A program made the translations under genes and the position numbers. Under the pieces are notes generated by a model that did no database searches, was not told the DNA's origin, and saw only the letters and a program-made list of their open reading frames with translations. From NCBI GenBank assembly GCA_003819975.1, contig RPPU01000365.1:1-5087 (forward strand): DNA of 5,087 bases, given 5' to 3'. Shown here in pieces: positions 1 through 5,087 of this stretch (its first letter is position 1; every line of letters starts with the position of its first letter). Source of the DNA: Desulfobacteraceae bacterium (GTDB lineage: Bacteria > Desulfobacterota > DSM-4660 > Desulfatiglandales > HGW-15).

Positions 1-334
1 CCAAAGCGGAGCTGATGCTTTGCGTGATTGAAGTGTCACCCTGCTTATAATCGCGATTGAAATATTGAAAATATTGTTCATAAACAAGATAGCCATGGCG
101 AACGATTAAAACACTGCGAATAGTGGGAAGCTCCTTCTCGATATAAGGCTTCAGCTTGGCTAAAATTTGCGAATCCATACCTTGCTGCTCCGGAGCGGAC
201 TCTTTCCAATCCGCGGTCGGCCAATAATCGCGAACCGGTACCGGGAGTGTATCTTGGGCTCCGGTTCGTACGGCCATGCTCATAAGCGCGATTCCAAAGC
301 AAACGATTCCAAATACACCTTTTAAAAAGCTCAT
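1..334 (-). CDS. Exported beta-lactamase-family (class C-like) serine hydrolase, N-terminal part
   Basis: This is the first 111 codons of a gene cut by the left window edge. The ATG at 334-332 has an excellent Shine-Dalgarno (AAAGGAGG at 351-344, 9 bases upstream). The protein opens with a signal peptide: Lys5, a hydrophobic run at about 6-22, and a possible signal peptidase site after T-G-A at 24-26. Next comes the pattern typical of beta-lactamase/6-aminohexanoate-dimer hydrolase-like proteins: W43..S46-A-P-E-Q-Q-G-M-D-S55, then S74-V-L-I-V-R-H-G81 and E86-Q-Y. In this family a catalytic S-x-x-K follows about 24 residues after the R of RHG. Here that place holds S102-I-T-Q105-S, so the lysine appears replaced by glutamine. 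Known members are serine esterases, amidases or D-amino peptidases; the substrate cannot be told from this fragment. It lies 113 bases downstream of the C45 hydrolase on the same strand. Family assignment is good, but activity is doubtful if Q105 is real. Confidence 0.82.
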   Translation of the reverse strand, partial: MSFLKGVFGIVCFGIALMSMAVRTGAQDTLPVPVRDYWPTADWKESAPEQQGMDSQILAKLKPYIEKELPTIRSVLIVRHGYLVYEQYFQYFNRDYKQGDTSITQSISSAL

Positions 335-447
335 GGATAACTACCTCCTTTTAAAATATATGTGTTTAAACGACGCCACTCCTTTTTCAGTCTTGGTCAT
401 TCTCCCGGAATCGAATTTGTTTAGAATCAATGTCACTATTTATGATA

Positions 448-1656
448 TCACTTTCCTCCGGTTTTCCGTTTCTCCATGCGCGCGATAAAATCAGACAGAG
501 AAAATTTATGTTTTTTTACGAACTTATCGTCCGGAAGCGCCAGGCATAAAGACAGGTCCTGCAAATCATAGACAATACTCCATTGAGTAGAATTGCGGAT
601 TGCAGACATCACGGCCATCATGCCCTCCATATCTACCTGCTTATACGTGGTTTTTAAATTATTTACAGCCACAATATAGCGCCAACAGTCTTCTTTATTG
701 TCCCGAATAGGAACCCAGTAATTATTGGTCATCACCTGATAAGGCGTGTCCGTACGACTGACTACGATGCCTTCAGGTAGAAATTCAACCACAACCGATG
801 CACCTCCTTGATCAGCCAACAAAATGTGACTCAACCACTTGGTGGATAAAAAAGCTATGGGCAAAGCCCGCAACATGACAATCGCTTCTTCCACATTGGC
901 GCATCTTTCCAAAACCAATTGTTGGGCCTGTGTGTAGATCAAAACTGGCCCCTCGGGGATAGGATAGCCCGAAGGATAAACGCTAGCGGAACCAAGCGAT
1001 AGACCCCGGCTGTTCATTCCGTCCAGATTTACAAAACCACGCATTGAACCGGTCATAATGACCGTGGGATAACTCCCCTTTTCCGGATAGGTGAATATAA
1101 GCGCTGTGTGAGGAGTCGCCTTAGGCCAATCTTCGTTACGACCCAAACGAGCATGGCCGTCCTTGTTCATCCCTGGTCGGGTGAAGACGACGCTGCAATC
1201 ATTCTGGTACTTCTCTTGCGTGGTATTGTTATCGATCACTCCGGGCAGAAGGCATTGAAAACCTTTTTTTTCATACACGGGAATGCCCGAGTTCATATCG
1301 GCCAAATTCAGACCATAGGCAGCATAAACACCGCGCATCTGTTCTGCTGTGGCAGGGTACACTTTTTCATAGAAAGCAAACTGAGCGCGCGCCATGGCTT
1401 GTTGGCCGTTTGTCAACGGCCTGGGTTTATAACCCTTAGCTTTATACCATTGCCCGAAGGCATAACCGATCTGCTTATAGGTCCCGGCAACTTCGATTTT
1501 CTCAAGGGGATATCCCGGAGTAAGTTTTTCGCTTGACCAAAAGGCGCCTTCATATTCTGCGGAAGCAGTTGGAGTAACCCTTACGATCTTGATGCCGACT
1601 ATCGCTGTGATAATGAGAACCGATACACAAGCGAGGATTGTTATAATTTTTTTCAT
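448..1656 (-). CDS. Exported C45-family amide hydrolase (acyl-CoA:6-APA acyltransferase / linear amide C-N hydrolase-like)
   Basis: This is a complete 402-residue protein, with ATG at 1656 preceded by AAAGGAG with a 7-base spacer. K2-K3 and a hydrophobic stretch at about 4-22 form a signal peptide or anchor; A31-S-A33 is a possible signal peptidase site. It looks like an N-terminal-nucleophile hydrolase of the peptidase C45 / penicillin acyltransferase type. The proposed nucleophile is Cys154 in N-D-C-S-V-V-F, followed by the family hallmark G172-R-N-E-D-W177. Further support comes from an N-L-D-G-M-N-x-x-G-L segment (210-219), a Q-V-M-T-N-N block (307-312) and T-Q-W-S-I-V-Y-D near the C-terminus (357-364). 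Relatives mature by self-cleavage just before the cysteine and hydrolyse or transfer acyl groups on amides such as N-acyl amino acids, penicillins or peptide-like substrates. The actual substrate is unknown. Its position between a small membrane protein and another exported hydrolase suggests an envelope or extracellular role, which is inference. Length is normal for the exported form. Confidence 0.85.
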   Translation of the reverse strand: MKKIITILACVSVLIITAIVGIKIVRVTPTASAEYEGAFWSSEKLTPGYPLEKIEVAGTYKQIGYAFGQWYKAKGYKPRPLTNGQQAMARAQFAFYEKVYPATAEQMRGVYAAYGLNLADMNSGIPVYEKKGFQCLLPGVIDNNTTQEKYQNDCSVVFTRPGMNKDGHARLGRNEDWPKATPHTALIFTYPEKGSYPTVIMTGSMRGFVNLDGMNSRGLSLGSASVYPSGYPIPEGPVLIYTQAQQLVLERCANVEEAIVMLRALPIAFLSTKWLSHILLADQGGASVVVEFLPEGIVVSRTDTPYQVMTNNYWVPIRDNKEDCWRYIVAVNNLKTTYKQVDMEGMMAVMSAIRNSTQWSIVYDLQDLSLCLALPDDKFVKKHKFSLSDFIARMEKRKTGGK

Positions 1657-1703
1657 TACGGTGCTCCTTTAATGATCCTTGCTCTTCATCAAATCAGCAT
1701 GTT

Positions 1704-1716
1704 TAGGTAATACCTA
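1704..1716. repeat. Short inverted repeat upstream of the C45 hydrolase
   Basis: TAGGTA and TACCTA flank a single central base, giving a 13-bp dyad about 48 bases upstream of the ATG at 1656. It lies in the 113-base gap behind the small membrane protein gene. A TATAAA that could serve as a -10 lies just upstream (1734-1729, minus strand), but no good -35 is seen at the right distance. The dyad could be a regulator site for the hydrolase gene, or chance. It does not resemble the palindromes at the GntR promoter. Confidence 0.25.
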
Positions 1717-1769
1717 TCTTTTGAATTTTTTATAATTTCTCAGGCATCTTGAAATCTTTCGCTCATTCG

Positions 1770-2135
1770 TTAAATCATCATTTTCAGGAGCATCCCACAC
1801 GTTAGAGGCAGAACTCCAATGATACTCATCTCAATTACAAAAGAATAACTTTGATTCATTTCCGCCACATCCTGGCAGGCCTTTTGATTAATACTGCCGT
1901 TTCTTAGATATTGATAGCCAAAGTCATGTCTTCCGGACAGCCCGCCTATCAAGCTAAAAAATCCGATCCCCAAAATAATGCACCCTCCGATTAGTAAGCC
2001 ATTGCTGAAATGCTCAAGGGTTCGATAATGACCAAACCAACATGCCAAACCAATAATGATAAAAAGCACTAGGTCTACGATAAGATAAAATTTCAAGCGC
2101 CGGATCTTGGATACAACCATTCCATTTTTCTCCAT
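1770..2135 (-). CDS. Small three-helix membrane protein, unknown function
   Basis: I do not recognise a named family. From the ATG at 2135 the protein has 121 residues. It starts with a basic segment (K-I-R-R-L-K at 10-15) and has three hydrophobic segments at about 16-35, 46-65 and 99-117. Between the second and third lies a polar stretch with G-R-H-D-F-G-Y-Q-Y-L-R-N (68-79) and Q-D-V-A-E-M-N-Q-S (88-96). The positive-inside rule puts the N-terminus in the cytoplasm. The frame stays open to an ATG at 2150, but that start has only a weak ribosome site. The ATG at 2135 has GGGGG 8 bases upstream, and an ATG at 2120 has GGAG 9 bases upstream, so the start is ambiguous among these. It follows the slipin stop by 103 bases on the same strand, which makes a role alongside that membrane scaffold possible but unproven. 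Confidence 0.72.
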   Translation of the reverse strand: MEKNGMVVSKIRRLKFYLIVDLVLFIIIGLACWFGHYRTLEHFSNGLLIGGCIILGIGFFSLIGGLSGRHDFGYQYLRNGSINQKACQDVAEMNQSYSFVIEMSIIGVLPLTCGMLLKMMI

Positions 2136-2238
2136 ATGCTTTTCCCCCATCTTCGCTTGCCGCCTATTTCATCTCACTTCACCTGCGAATAAATACCAAT
2201 AGATTCATGCCCCCGAGGTTCATCCGATCAAAATTCCT

Positions 2239-3174
2239 TTATTCCTCTTTTTCTTTTTTTTCCGCTGCCGCCTCTGCCTTGTTTTTGCGGCTAAGTTCAA
2301 CCAAAGCCGCCATGCCGCCCAGGGCGCCGATATTCATTGATTCCAGGGCCGAGCTCGGCACGATCATCAGGGAGCCTTTATCCTTCATACCCTCGAAGAG
2401 CATATTCATACCGCGCAATTGCAACGCCACCGGATTGTTGATGTATTGTTCGCTGGCTTTGGCGAATTTTTCGGAAATTTCGGTCTCGGCCGTGCCCAGA
2501 ATGATCCGGGCCTGGCGCTCGCGTTCGGCCTGGGCCTGACGGCTCATGGCATCCGCCAAACCTTTGGGAATGTTGATATCTTTGATGCCCACATTATTGC
2601 AGGTAATACCCCAGGAATTGGTCTGCTCGTCCAGCACGTGCTGCAGATCGGCCGCGATCTTTTCCCGGTTTTGCAAAAGATCCGCCAGTTCGTGCTTTCC
2701 GATCGTATCCCGCAGGCTGGTTAAAGCTACAAAAGAAACCGCTTCCGCGTATTTCTGCACCTCCAACGCCGCCTTTTCCGCGTCCCAAACCGTCCAGTAC
2801 ACAATCGCGTCAACCGTAACCGGAACCGTATCTTTGGTGAGTGTCGATTCCGCCGTAATATCGGTGACTCTCAGACGTTGATCGATGTAGTCGCAAATAC
2901 GATCCATAATGGGAATGATGAAAAAGAACCCCGGTCCCTTTAACCCCTTAAATTTTCCCATCCTAAGTACTACGGCTTTTTCCCATTGGTCCACGATGCG
3001 GATGGCGGTAGCCATAAACCATGCCAAAAGAAAGCCCAGCGGCACAACGATCAACATGGGTATCCAGGTAGGATACAACCATAAACAGATCAGCCCTGTG
3101 ATGAGCAGCAGAATACAATACACCGTCTTGGAAATTGGATTAAACCCTCGCATGATTTTTGCTTCGTATTGCAT
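2239..3174 (-). CDS. Slipin (SPFH/band 7, stomatin-like membrane scaffold)
   Basis: This is a complete 311-residue protein with ATG at 3174 and a strong TAAGGAGG at 3188-3181. Two hydrophobic segments (about 17-34 and 36-56) form the N-terminal membrane hairpin. The SPFH domain follows at about 60-215: D62-Q-W-E-K-A-V-V-L-R-M-G, G-P-G-F-F-F-I-I-P (80-88), D-Q-R-L-R-V-T-D-I (98-106), T-K-D-T-V-P-V-T-V-D-A (113-123), L-R-D-T-I-G (154-159), W-G-I (188-190). An Ala/Glu/Arg-rich helix at about 205-245 then fits the usual coiled coil, and the segment around S268-L-M-I-V-P-S is typical of slipins. The C-terminus is a charged Lys/Glu tail. Slipins form oligomeric rings in membrane microdomains and are often coupled to an NfeD partner. 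No NfeD gene is next to it here; instead it sits 25 bases behind a GntR-type repressor. Its exact role is unknown. The family call is very secure. Confidence 0.95.
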   Translation of the reverse strand: MQYEAKIMRGFNPISKTVYCILLLITGLICLWLYPTWIPMLIVVPLGFLLAWFMATAIRIVDQWEKAVVLRMGKFKGLKGPGFFFIIPIMDRICDYIDQRLRVTDITAESTLTKDTVPVTVDAIVYWTVWDAEKAALEVQKYAEAVSFVALTSLRDTIGKHELADLLQNREKIAADLQHVLDEQTNSWGITCNNVGIKDINIPKGLADAMSRQAQAERERQARIILGTAETEISEKFAKASEQYINNPVALQLRGMNMLFEGMKDKGSLMIVPSSALESMNIGALGGMAALVELSRKNKAEAAAEKKEKEE

Positions 3175-3199
3175 AAATTGCCTCCTTATATTGTTTTAT

Positions 3200-3580
3200 T
3201 TATTTTGAATCTGTTTGATATTGCTTTAATTCATCGATCAATTGCGCAATGCCGAACCCATAGGTCGCCGCAATACTGATAAATTCATTGCATATGTTTC
3301 TTAATTTATCTTTTCGTTCTTTTGTCGGGATCTGAATCGGGACCGGGCCGATAAAGGTGCCGGTCCCCTGCTGGGTCTCCAAGATGTTTTGAATTTCCAA
3401 TTCCCGATAAGCTTTGCTGACCGTGTTCAAATTAACTTTGAGCTGCACAGCCAACGCTCGCACGGTCGGGAGTTGCTCGCCCAGTTTTAAATTTCCGGCA
3501 TCAATGCCGTAACGGATCTGATCGATGATCTGCCGGTAAAACGGCACCCCGCTTTTCGGATCAAGTTTAAATTCAATCAT
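3200..3580 (-). CDS. GntR-family transcriptional regulator, YtrA subfamily
   Basis: This is a complete 126-residue protein with ATG at 3580 and a modest GAAGGT ribosome site 6 bases upstream (3592-3587). Residues 11-78 form the GntR winged helix: G11-V-P-F-Y-R-Q-I, then G34-E-Q-L-P-T-V-R-A-L-A, the recognition helix around N50-L-N-T-V-S-K-A-Y-R-E-L-E, and the wing Q-Q-G-T-G-T-F (70-76). Only about 45 residues remain, in two helices. That matches the YtrA subfamily, whose small C-terminal part serves dimerisation and has no large ligand domain. YtrA-type proteins are usually repressors of their own operon, often one for membrane transport or envelope stress. Here the operon continues into the slipin after 25 bases. 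The promoter just upstream carries palindromes over the -10 and start point, consistent with self-repression. The inducing signal is unknown. Confidence 0.93.
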   Translation of the reverse strand: MIEFKLDPKSGVPFYRQIIDQIRYGIDAGNLKLGEQLPTVRALAVQLKVNLNTVSKAYRELEIQNILETQQGTGTFIGPVPIQIPTKERKDKLRNICNEFISIAATYGFGIAQLIDELKQYQTDSK

Positions 3581-3587
3581 GATTGAA
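3572..3587. repeat. Perfect 16-bp palindrome spanning the GntR start codon
   Basis: TTCAATCATGATTGAA is a perfect 16-bp palindrome centred on the ATG of the GntR gene. In the mRNA it could fold as a 6-bp UUCAAU/AUUGAA stem with the AUG inside a CAUG tetraloop, right next to the ribosome site. As DNA it could be a second operator. The stem is AU-rich and weak. The palindrome is seen directly; function is inference. Confidence 0.4.
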
Positions 3588-3617
3588 CCTTCACGTACAA
3601 ATAATGATTTAGATATA

Positions 3618-3657
3618 TATTGTCATATATGACTATGACAATAATATTATTGTTATA
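3618..3657. promoter_or_regulatory. Overlapping operator-like palindromes at the GntR promoter
   Basis: Three overlapping dyads lie here. TATTGTCAT (3618-3626) pairs with ATGACAATA (3635-3643) across 8 bases. Inside it GTCATATATGAC (3622-3633) is a perfect 12-bp palindrome. Next to it ACAATAATATTATTGT (3638-3653) is a perfect 16-bp palindrome, which extends to 3634-3657 with one mismatched pair. On the minus strand the 16-mer covers the -10 hexamer and the other dyads fall over the expected transcription start, the usual place for a repressor operator. The likeliest ligand is the GntR/YtrA protein encoded immediately downstream. AT-rich DNA makes such dyads easier by chance, but two nested long ones at a promoter is more than expected. 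Confidence 0.6.
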
Positions 3658-3672
3658 TATTTAACTTGTCAA
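3644..3672 (-). promoter_or_regulatory. Sigma70-type promoter of the GntR-slipin operon
   Basis: On the minus strand a perfect -35 TTGACA (3672-3667) is followed by a 17-base spacer and a TAATAT -10 (3649-3644, four of six consensus positions). Transcription should start near 3637, giving a leader of about 57 bases before the GntR ATG. The flanks are very AT-rich. A second perfect TATAAT at 3709-3704 lacks a matching -35, so it is a weaker candidate. Confidence 0.65.
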
Positions 3673-3778
3673 TAAAAAATTTTCGGATCAGACAGAGAAT
3701 AAAATTATACCGTGAAATCAGGCATATACATTTTTCTGGAGAGATTCTTTCGCGACTCGAGGCACTTATTTTTGGGAT

Positions 3779-3798
3779 ATCGACAATCTTTTGTCGAT
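3779..3798. repeat. Intergenic hairpin downstream of the MocR-type gene
   Basis: ATCGACAA and TTGTCGAT form an 8-bp perfect stem with a TCTT loop. It lies about 60 bases beyond the stop of the MocR-type gene. On the minus strand the stem is followed by ATCCCAAAAAT, with no T-run, so it is not a canonical intrinsic terminator. It may be a weak terminator or mRNA 3' end structure for the MocR-type gene, or a protein-binding dyad. The rest of the 279-base gap holds the GntR promoter region and no coding sequence that I can support. Confidence 0.35.
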
Positions 3799-3856
3799 TA
3801 ATTTCAGGTTAACGCATGCACTATATCACCATGTCGGCTAGGATTACGACTTGTCC

Positions 3857-3871
3857 GGGTTAAATTAACCC
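3857..3871. repeat. Dyad over the MocR-type stop codon
   Basis: GGGTTAA and TTAACCC flank one central base, making a 15-bp dyad that includes the TAA stop at 3862-3860. With a one-base centre it cannot form a full hairpin, and no T-run follows on the minus strand. It is a real sequence dyad with no clear role. Confidence 0.25.
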
Positions 3872-5087
3872 TTTCTTTAGAACATGGCTAAGGGACTCCA
3901 CGCCCCTCTCGATAGCCGCTTCATTCAGGTTACCAAACCCCATAATCAGGCTGGGGCATTTCGGTTTTTGCTCGATATAACAAGAACCGGCCGGATAAAC
4001 CTTGACCCCGGCTTGCAGCGCTTTGAATGCGAGATCTGCTTCGGTAAGATCTAAATAAAAATCGACCATGATGTGCATACCGGCCGGCACTCCATGAATA
4101 TGGATACGATTTCCAAACCGCTCACCAAGGCTTTTAACCAGAGTCTCGCGTCGTTTGGCATAGATCGCGCGCATTTTACGCACATGGCGCTCGAAGATCC
4201 CGCTTTCCAGCCACTCCGCAAGCGCCAGTTGCTCCAGGACCGGGGTGCAGCGGTCCGAAAACCATTTCAGTTCCAAAAAGCGATTGATGAACTTCTCCGG
4301 TACCACGCAGAATCCCAGACGTAATCCGGGAAACATGGTTTTTGAAAAAGAGCCGATATAGACCACCCGTTGACCCGGATTCAGCGCGGCCAGGGCAATG
4401 GGCGGCGATTGGTCAAAGCGGAATTCGCTGTCATAATCGTCTTCTATGATCAAGGCGTCGTTTTGCTCCGCCCAATTCAACAACTCAATGCGTCGCTCCA
4501 GGCGCATGGCTTCACCGGTCGGAAACTGGTGCGAAGGGATCACATGCACGACTTTGGGTGCGCGCGCTCCGCTTTTTAATAGATCGACCCGCAGGCCATG
4601 CTCGTCCACCGGGATCGGTCTGGGTTTGATTTGATGAATACGGATCAGGCGGTGGATCGGTTCCGGCCCTGGATTTTCAAAGGCCATGGTTTCCAACGGC
4701 GCTAAAGCGCGCAACATTAGGTCCAGGGCCTGGGCCGTGCCGATGGTGATGACCACGCGCTCCGGCGCCACCGGCAAACCGCGCGTGCGACCCACATACT
4801 GGGCAATGACTCGTCTGAGTTGCGGCAACCCTTCAGCCGGGCCATACCCGAAATGCTCTGCTTTAGCGGTCAATAAGACCCGCGCCAGCGCTCTTTTCCA
4901 AGTGGCCCGCGGGAATAAATCCAGAGCCGGCAAACCCGGTCTGAAATCGATAAGAGCGGAATTATCCGGCAATAAATCCGTGCGCCGGGGCGGATCTTTA
5001 AGACGCTTGATCGGCTGCTGCGGAAATACCAGGGTTTTCAACACATAGGTGCCGCTGCCCTGCCGCGCTTCCGCATAACCCTCGGCC
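3860..5087 (-). CDS. MocR/PdxR-type regulator (GntR winged helix fused to PLP aminotransferase-like domain), C-terminal part
   Basis: The frame is open to the right edge, so the N-terminus is missing. A GTG at 5044 could be mistaken for a start, but the codons before it read A-E-G-Y-A-E-A-R-Q-G-S-G-T-Y-V, the end of a GntR winged helix, so translation starts beyond the window. About 408 of the usual 450-500 residues are present. Counting from the GTG codon as 1, the fold-type I aminotransferase domain shows F65-G-Y-G-P-A-E-G-L-P-Q-L-R, a P170-S-H-Q-F-P-T-G block, E201-D-D-Y-D-S-E-F-R with the PLP-contacting Asp202/Tyr204, and S232-F-S-K-T-M-F-P-G-L-R-L-G with Lys235 as the PLP-binding lysine and Arg242. 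The Asp-to-Lys spacing of 33 matches my recollection of GabR. Such proteins sense PLP or an amino compound and control PLP synthesis, GABA use or transport. The target would normally be a divergent neighbour to the right, outside the window. The gene is visibly richer in G+C than the cluster to its left. Confidence 0.93.
   Translation of the reverse strand, partial: AEGYAEARQGSGTYVLKTLVFPQQPIKRLKDPPRRTDLLPDNSALIDFRPGLPALDLFPRATWKRALARVLLTAKAEHFGYGPAEGLPQLRRVIAQYVGRTRGLPVAPERVVITIGTAQALDLMLRALAPLETMAFENPGPEPIHRLIRIHQIKPRPIPVDEHGLRVDLLKSGARAPKVVHVIPSHQFPTGEAMRLERRIELLNWAEQNDALIIEDDYDSEFRFDQSPPIALAALNPGQRVVYIGSFSKTMFPGLRLGFCVVPEKFINRFLELKWFSDRCTPVLEQLALAEWLESGIFERHVRKMRAIYAKRRETLVKSLGERFGNRIHIHGVPAGMHIMVDFYLDLTEADLAFKALQAGVKVYPAGSCYIEQKPKCPSLIMGFGNLNEAAIERGVESLSHVLKKGLI

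Noticed and set aside
341..400. A 19-codon minus-strand reading frame whose TAG directly abuts the Shine-Dalgarno of the left-edge hydrolase, resembling a leader peptide.
   Set aside because: Its only ribosome-site-like sequence (GGGAG) is one base from the ATG, too close to work, and the peptide has no attenuator-like residue run. Chance is more likely.
1108..1536. A 142-codon plus-strand frame opposite the C45 hydrolase.
   Set aside because: It overlaps the catalytic core of a well-supported gene and shows no domain or ribosome site.
1627..1638. Lipobox-like I-L-A-C at residues 7-10 of the C45 hydrolase.
   Set aside because: The cysteine is too near the N-terminus, with only about six hydrophobic residues before it and a long hydrophobic run after it. 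A standard signal peptide or anchor fits better.
3704..3709. Perfect TATAAT on the minus strand as a second promoter for the GntR operon.
   Set aside because: No -35-like hexamer lies 16-18 bases upstream and there is no extended -10 TG, so it is kept only as a weak alternative in the promoter entry.
5042..5044. GTG as the start of the MocR-type gene.
   Set aside because: The in-frame codons upstream encode the end of a GntR winged helix (G-S-G-T-Y-V), so the gene continues past the window edge.
4686..5048. Long plus-strand frame opposite the MocR-type gene.
   Set aside because: It is antisense to a gene with clear catalytic motifs and its product has no recognisable domain. G+C-rich antisense frames are common.

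Overview
The window is bacterial, and every gene I can support lies on the minus strand, so the reading order is from high to low coordinates. The Shine-Dalgarno sequences are strong and purine-rich (AAAGGAGG, TAAGGAGG, AAAGGAG), and one sigma70-type promoter is clear. The mix of a YtrA-type GntR regulator, a slipin, a small three-helix membrane protein and secreted hydrolases suggests a Firmicutes-like or similarly Shine-Dalgarno-rich bacterium. That placement is weak, and no gene here fixes the phylum.

Layout from right to left. 5087-3860 is the C-terminal part of a MocR/PdxR-type regulator: a PLP-dependent aminotransferase-like domain preceded by the last residues of a GntR winged helix. 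It runs off the right edge. 3859-3581 is a 279-base AT-rich intergenic region with a hairpin, a TTGACA/TAATAT promoter and several overlapping palindromes. 3580-3200 is a short GntR/YtrA-family repressor. 3174-2239 is a slipin (SPFH/band 7 membrane protein), only 25 bases behind the repressor. 2135-1770 is a small membrane protein of unknown function. 1656-448 is an exported C45 / acyl-CoA:6-APA acyltransferase-like amide hydrolase. 334-1 is the N-terminal 111 codons of an exported class C beta-lactamase-like serine hydrolase that runs off the left edge.

The regulator and slipin almost certainly form one transcription unit, controlled by the regulator through the palindromes over its own -10 and start point. 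The three downstream genes share the strand, with gaps of about 103, 113 and 113 bases and no convincing terminator. They may be read through from the same promoter or have weak promoters of their own. The theme is the cell envelope: a membrane scaffold, a small membrane protein and two exported hydrolases of families that act on amides or esters. That functional link is inference.

The points most worth checking are the missing catalytic lysine in the left-edge serine hydrolase (S-I-T-Q where the family has S-x-x-K), the dense operator-like palindromes around the GntR promoter and start codon, and a slipin with a dedicated repressor but no adjacent NfeD gene in the window. I saw no RNA genes, CRISPR arrays, insertion sequences or integrase genes.
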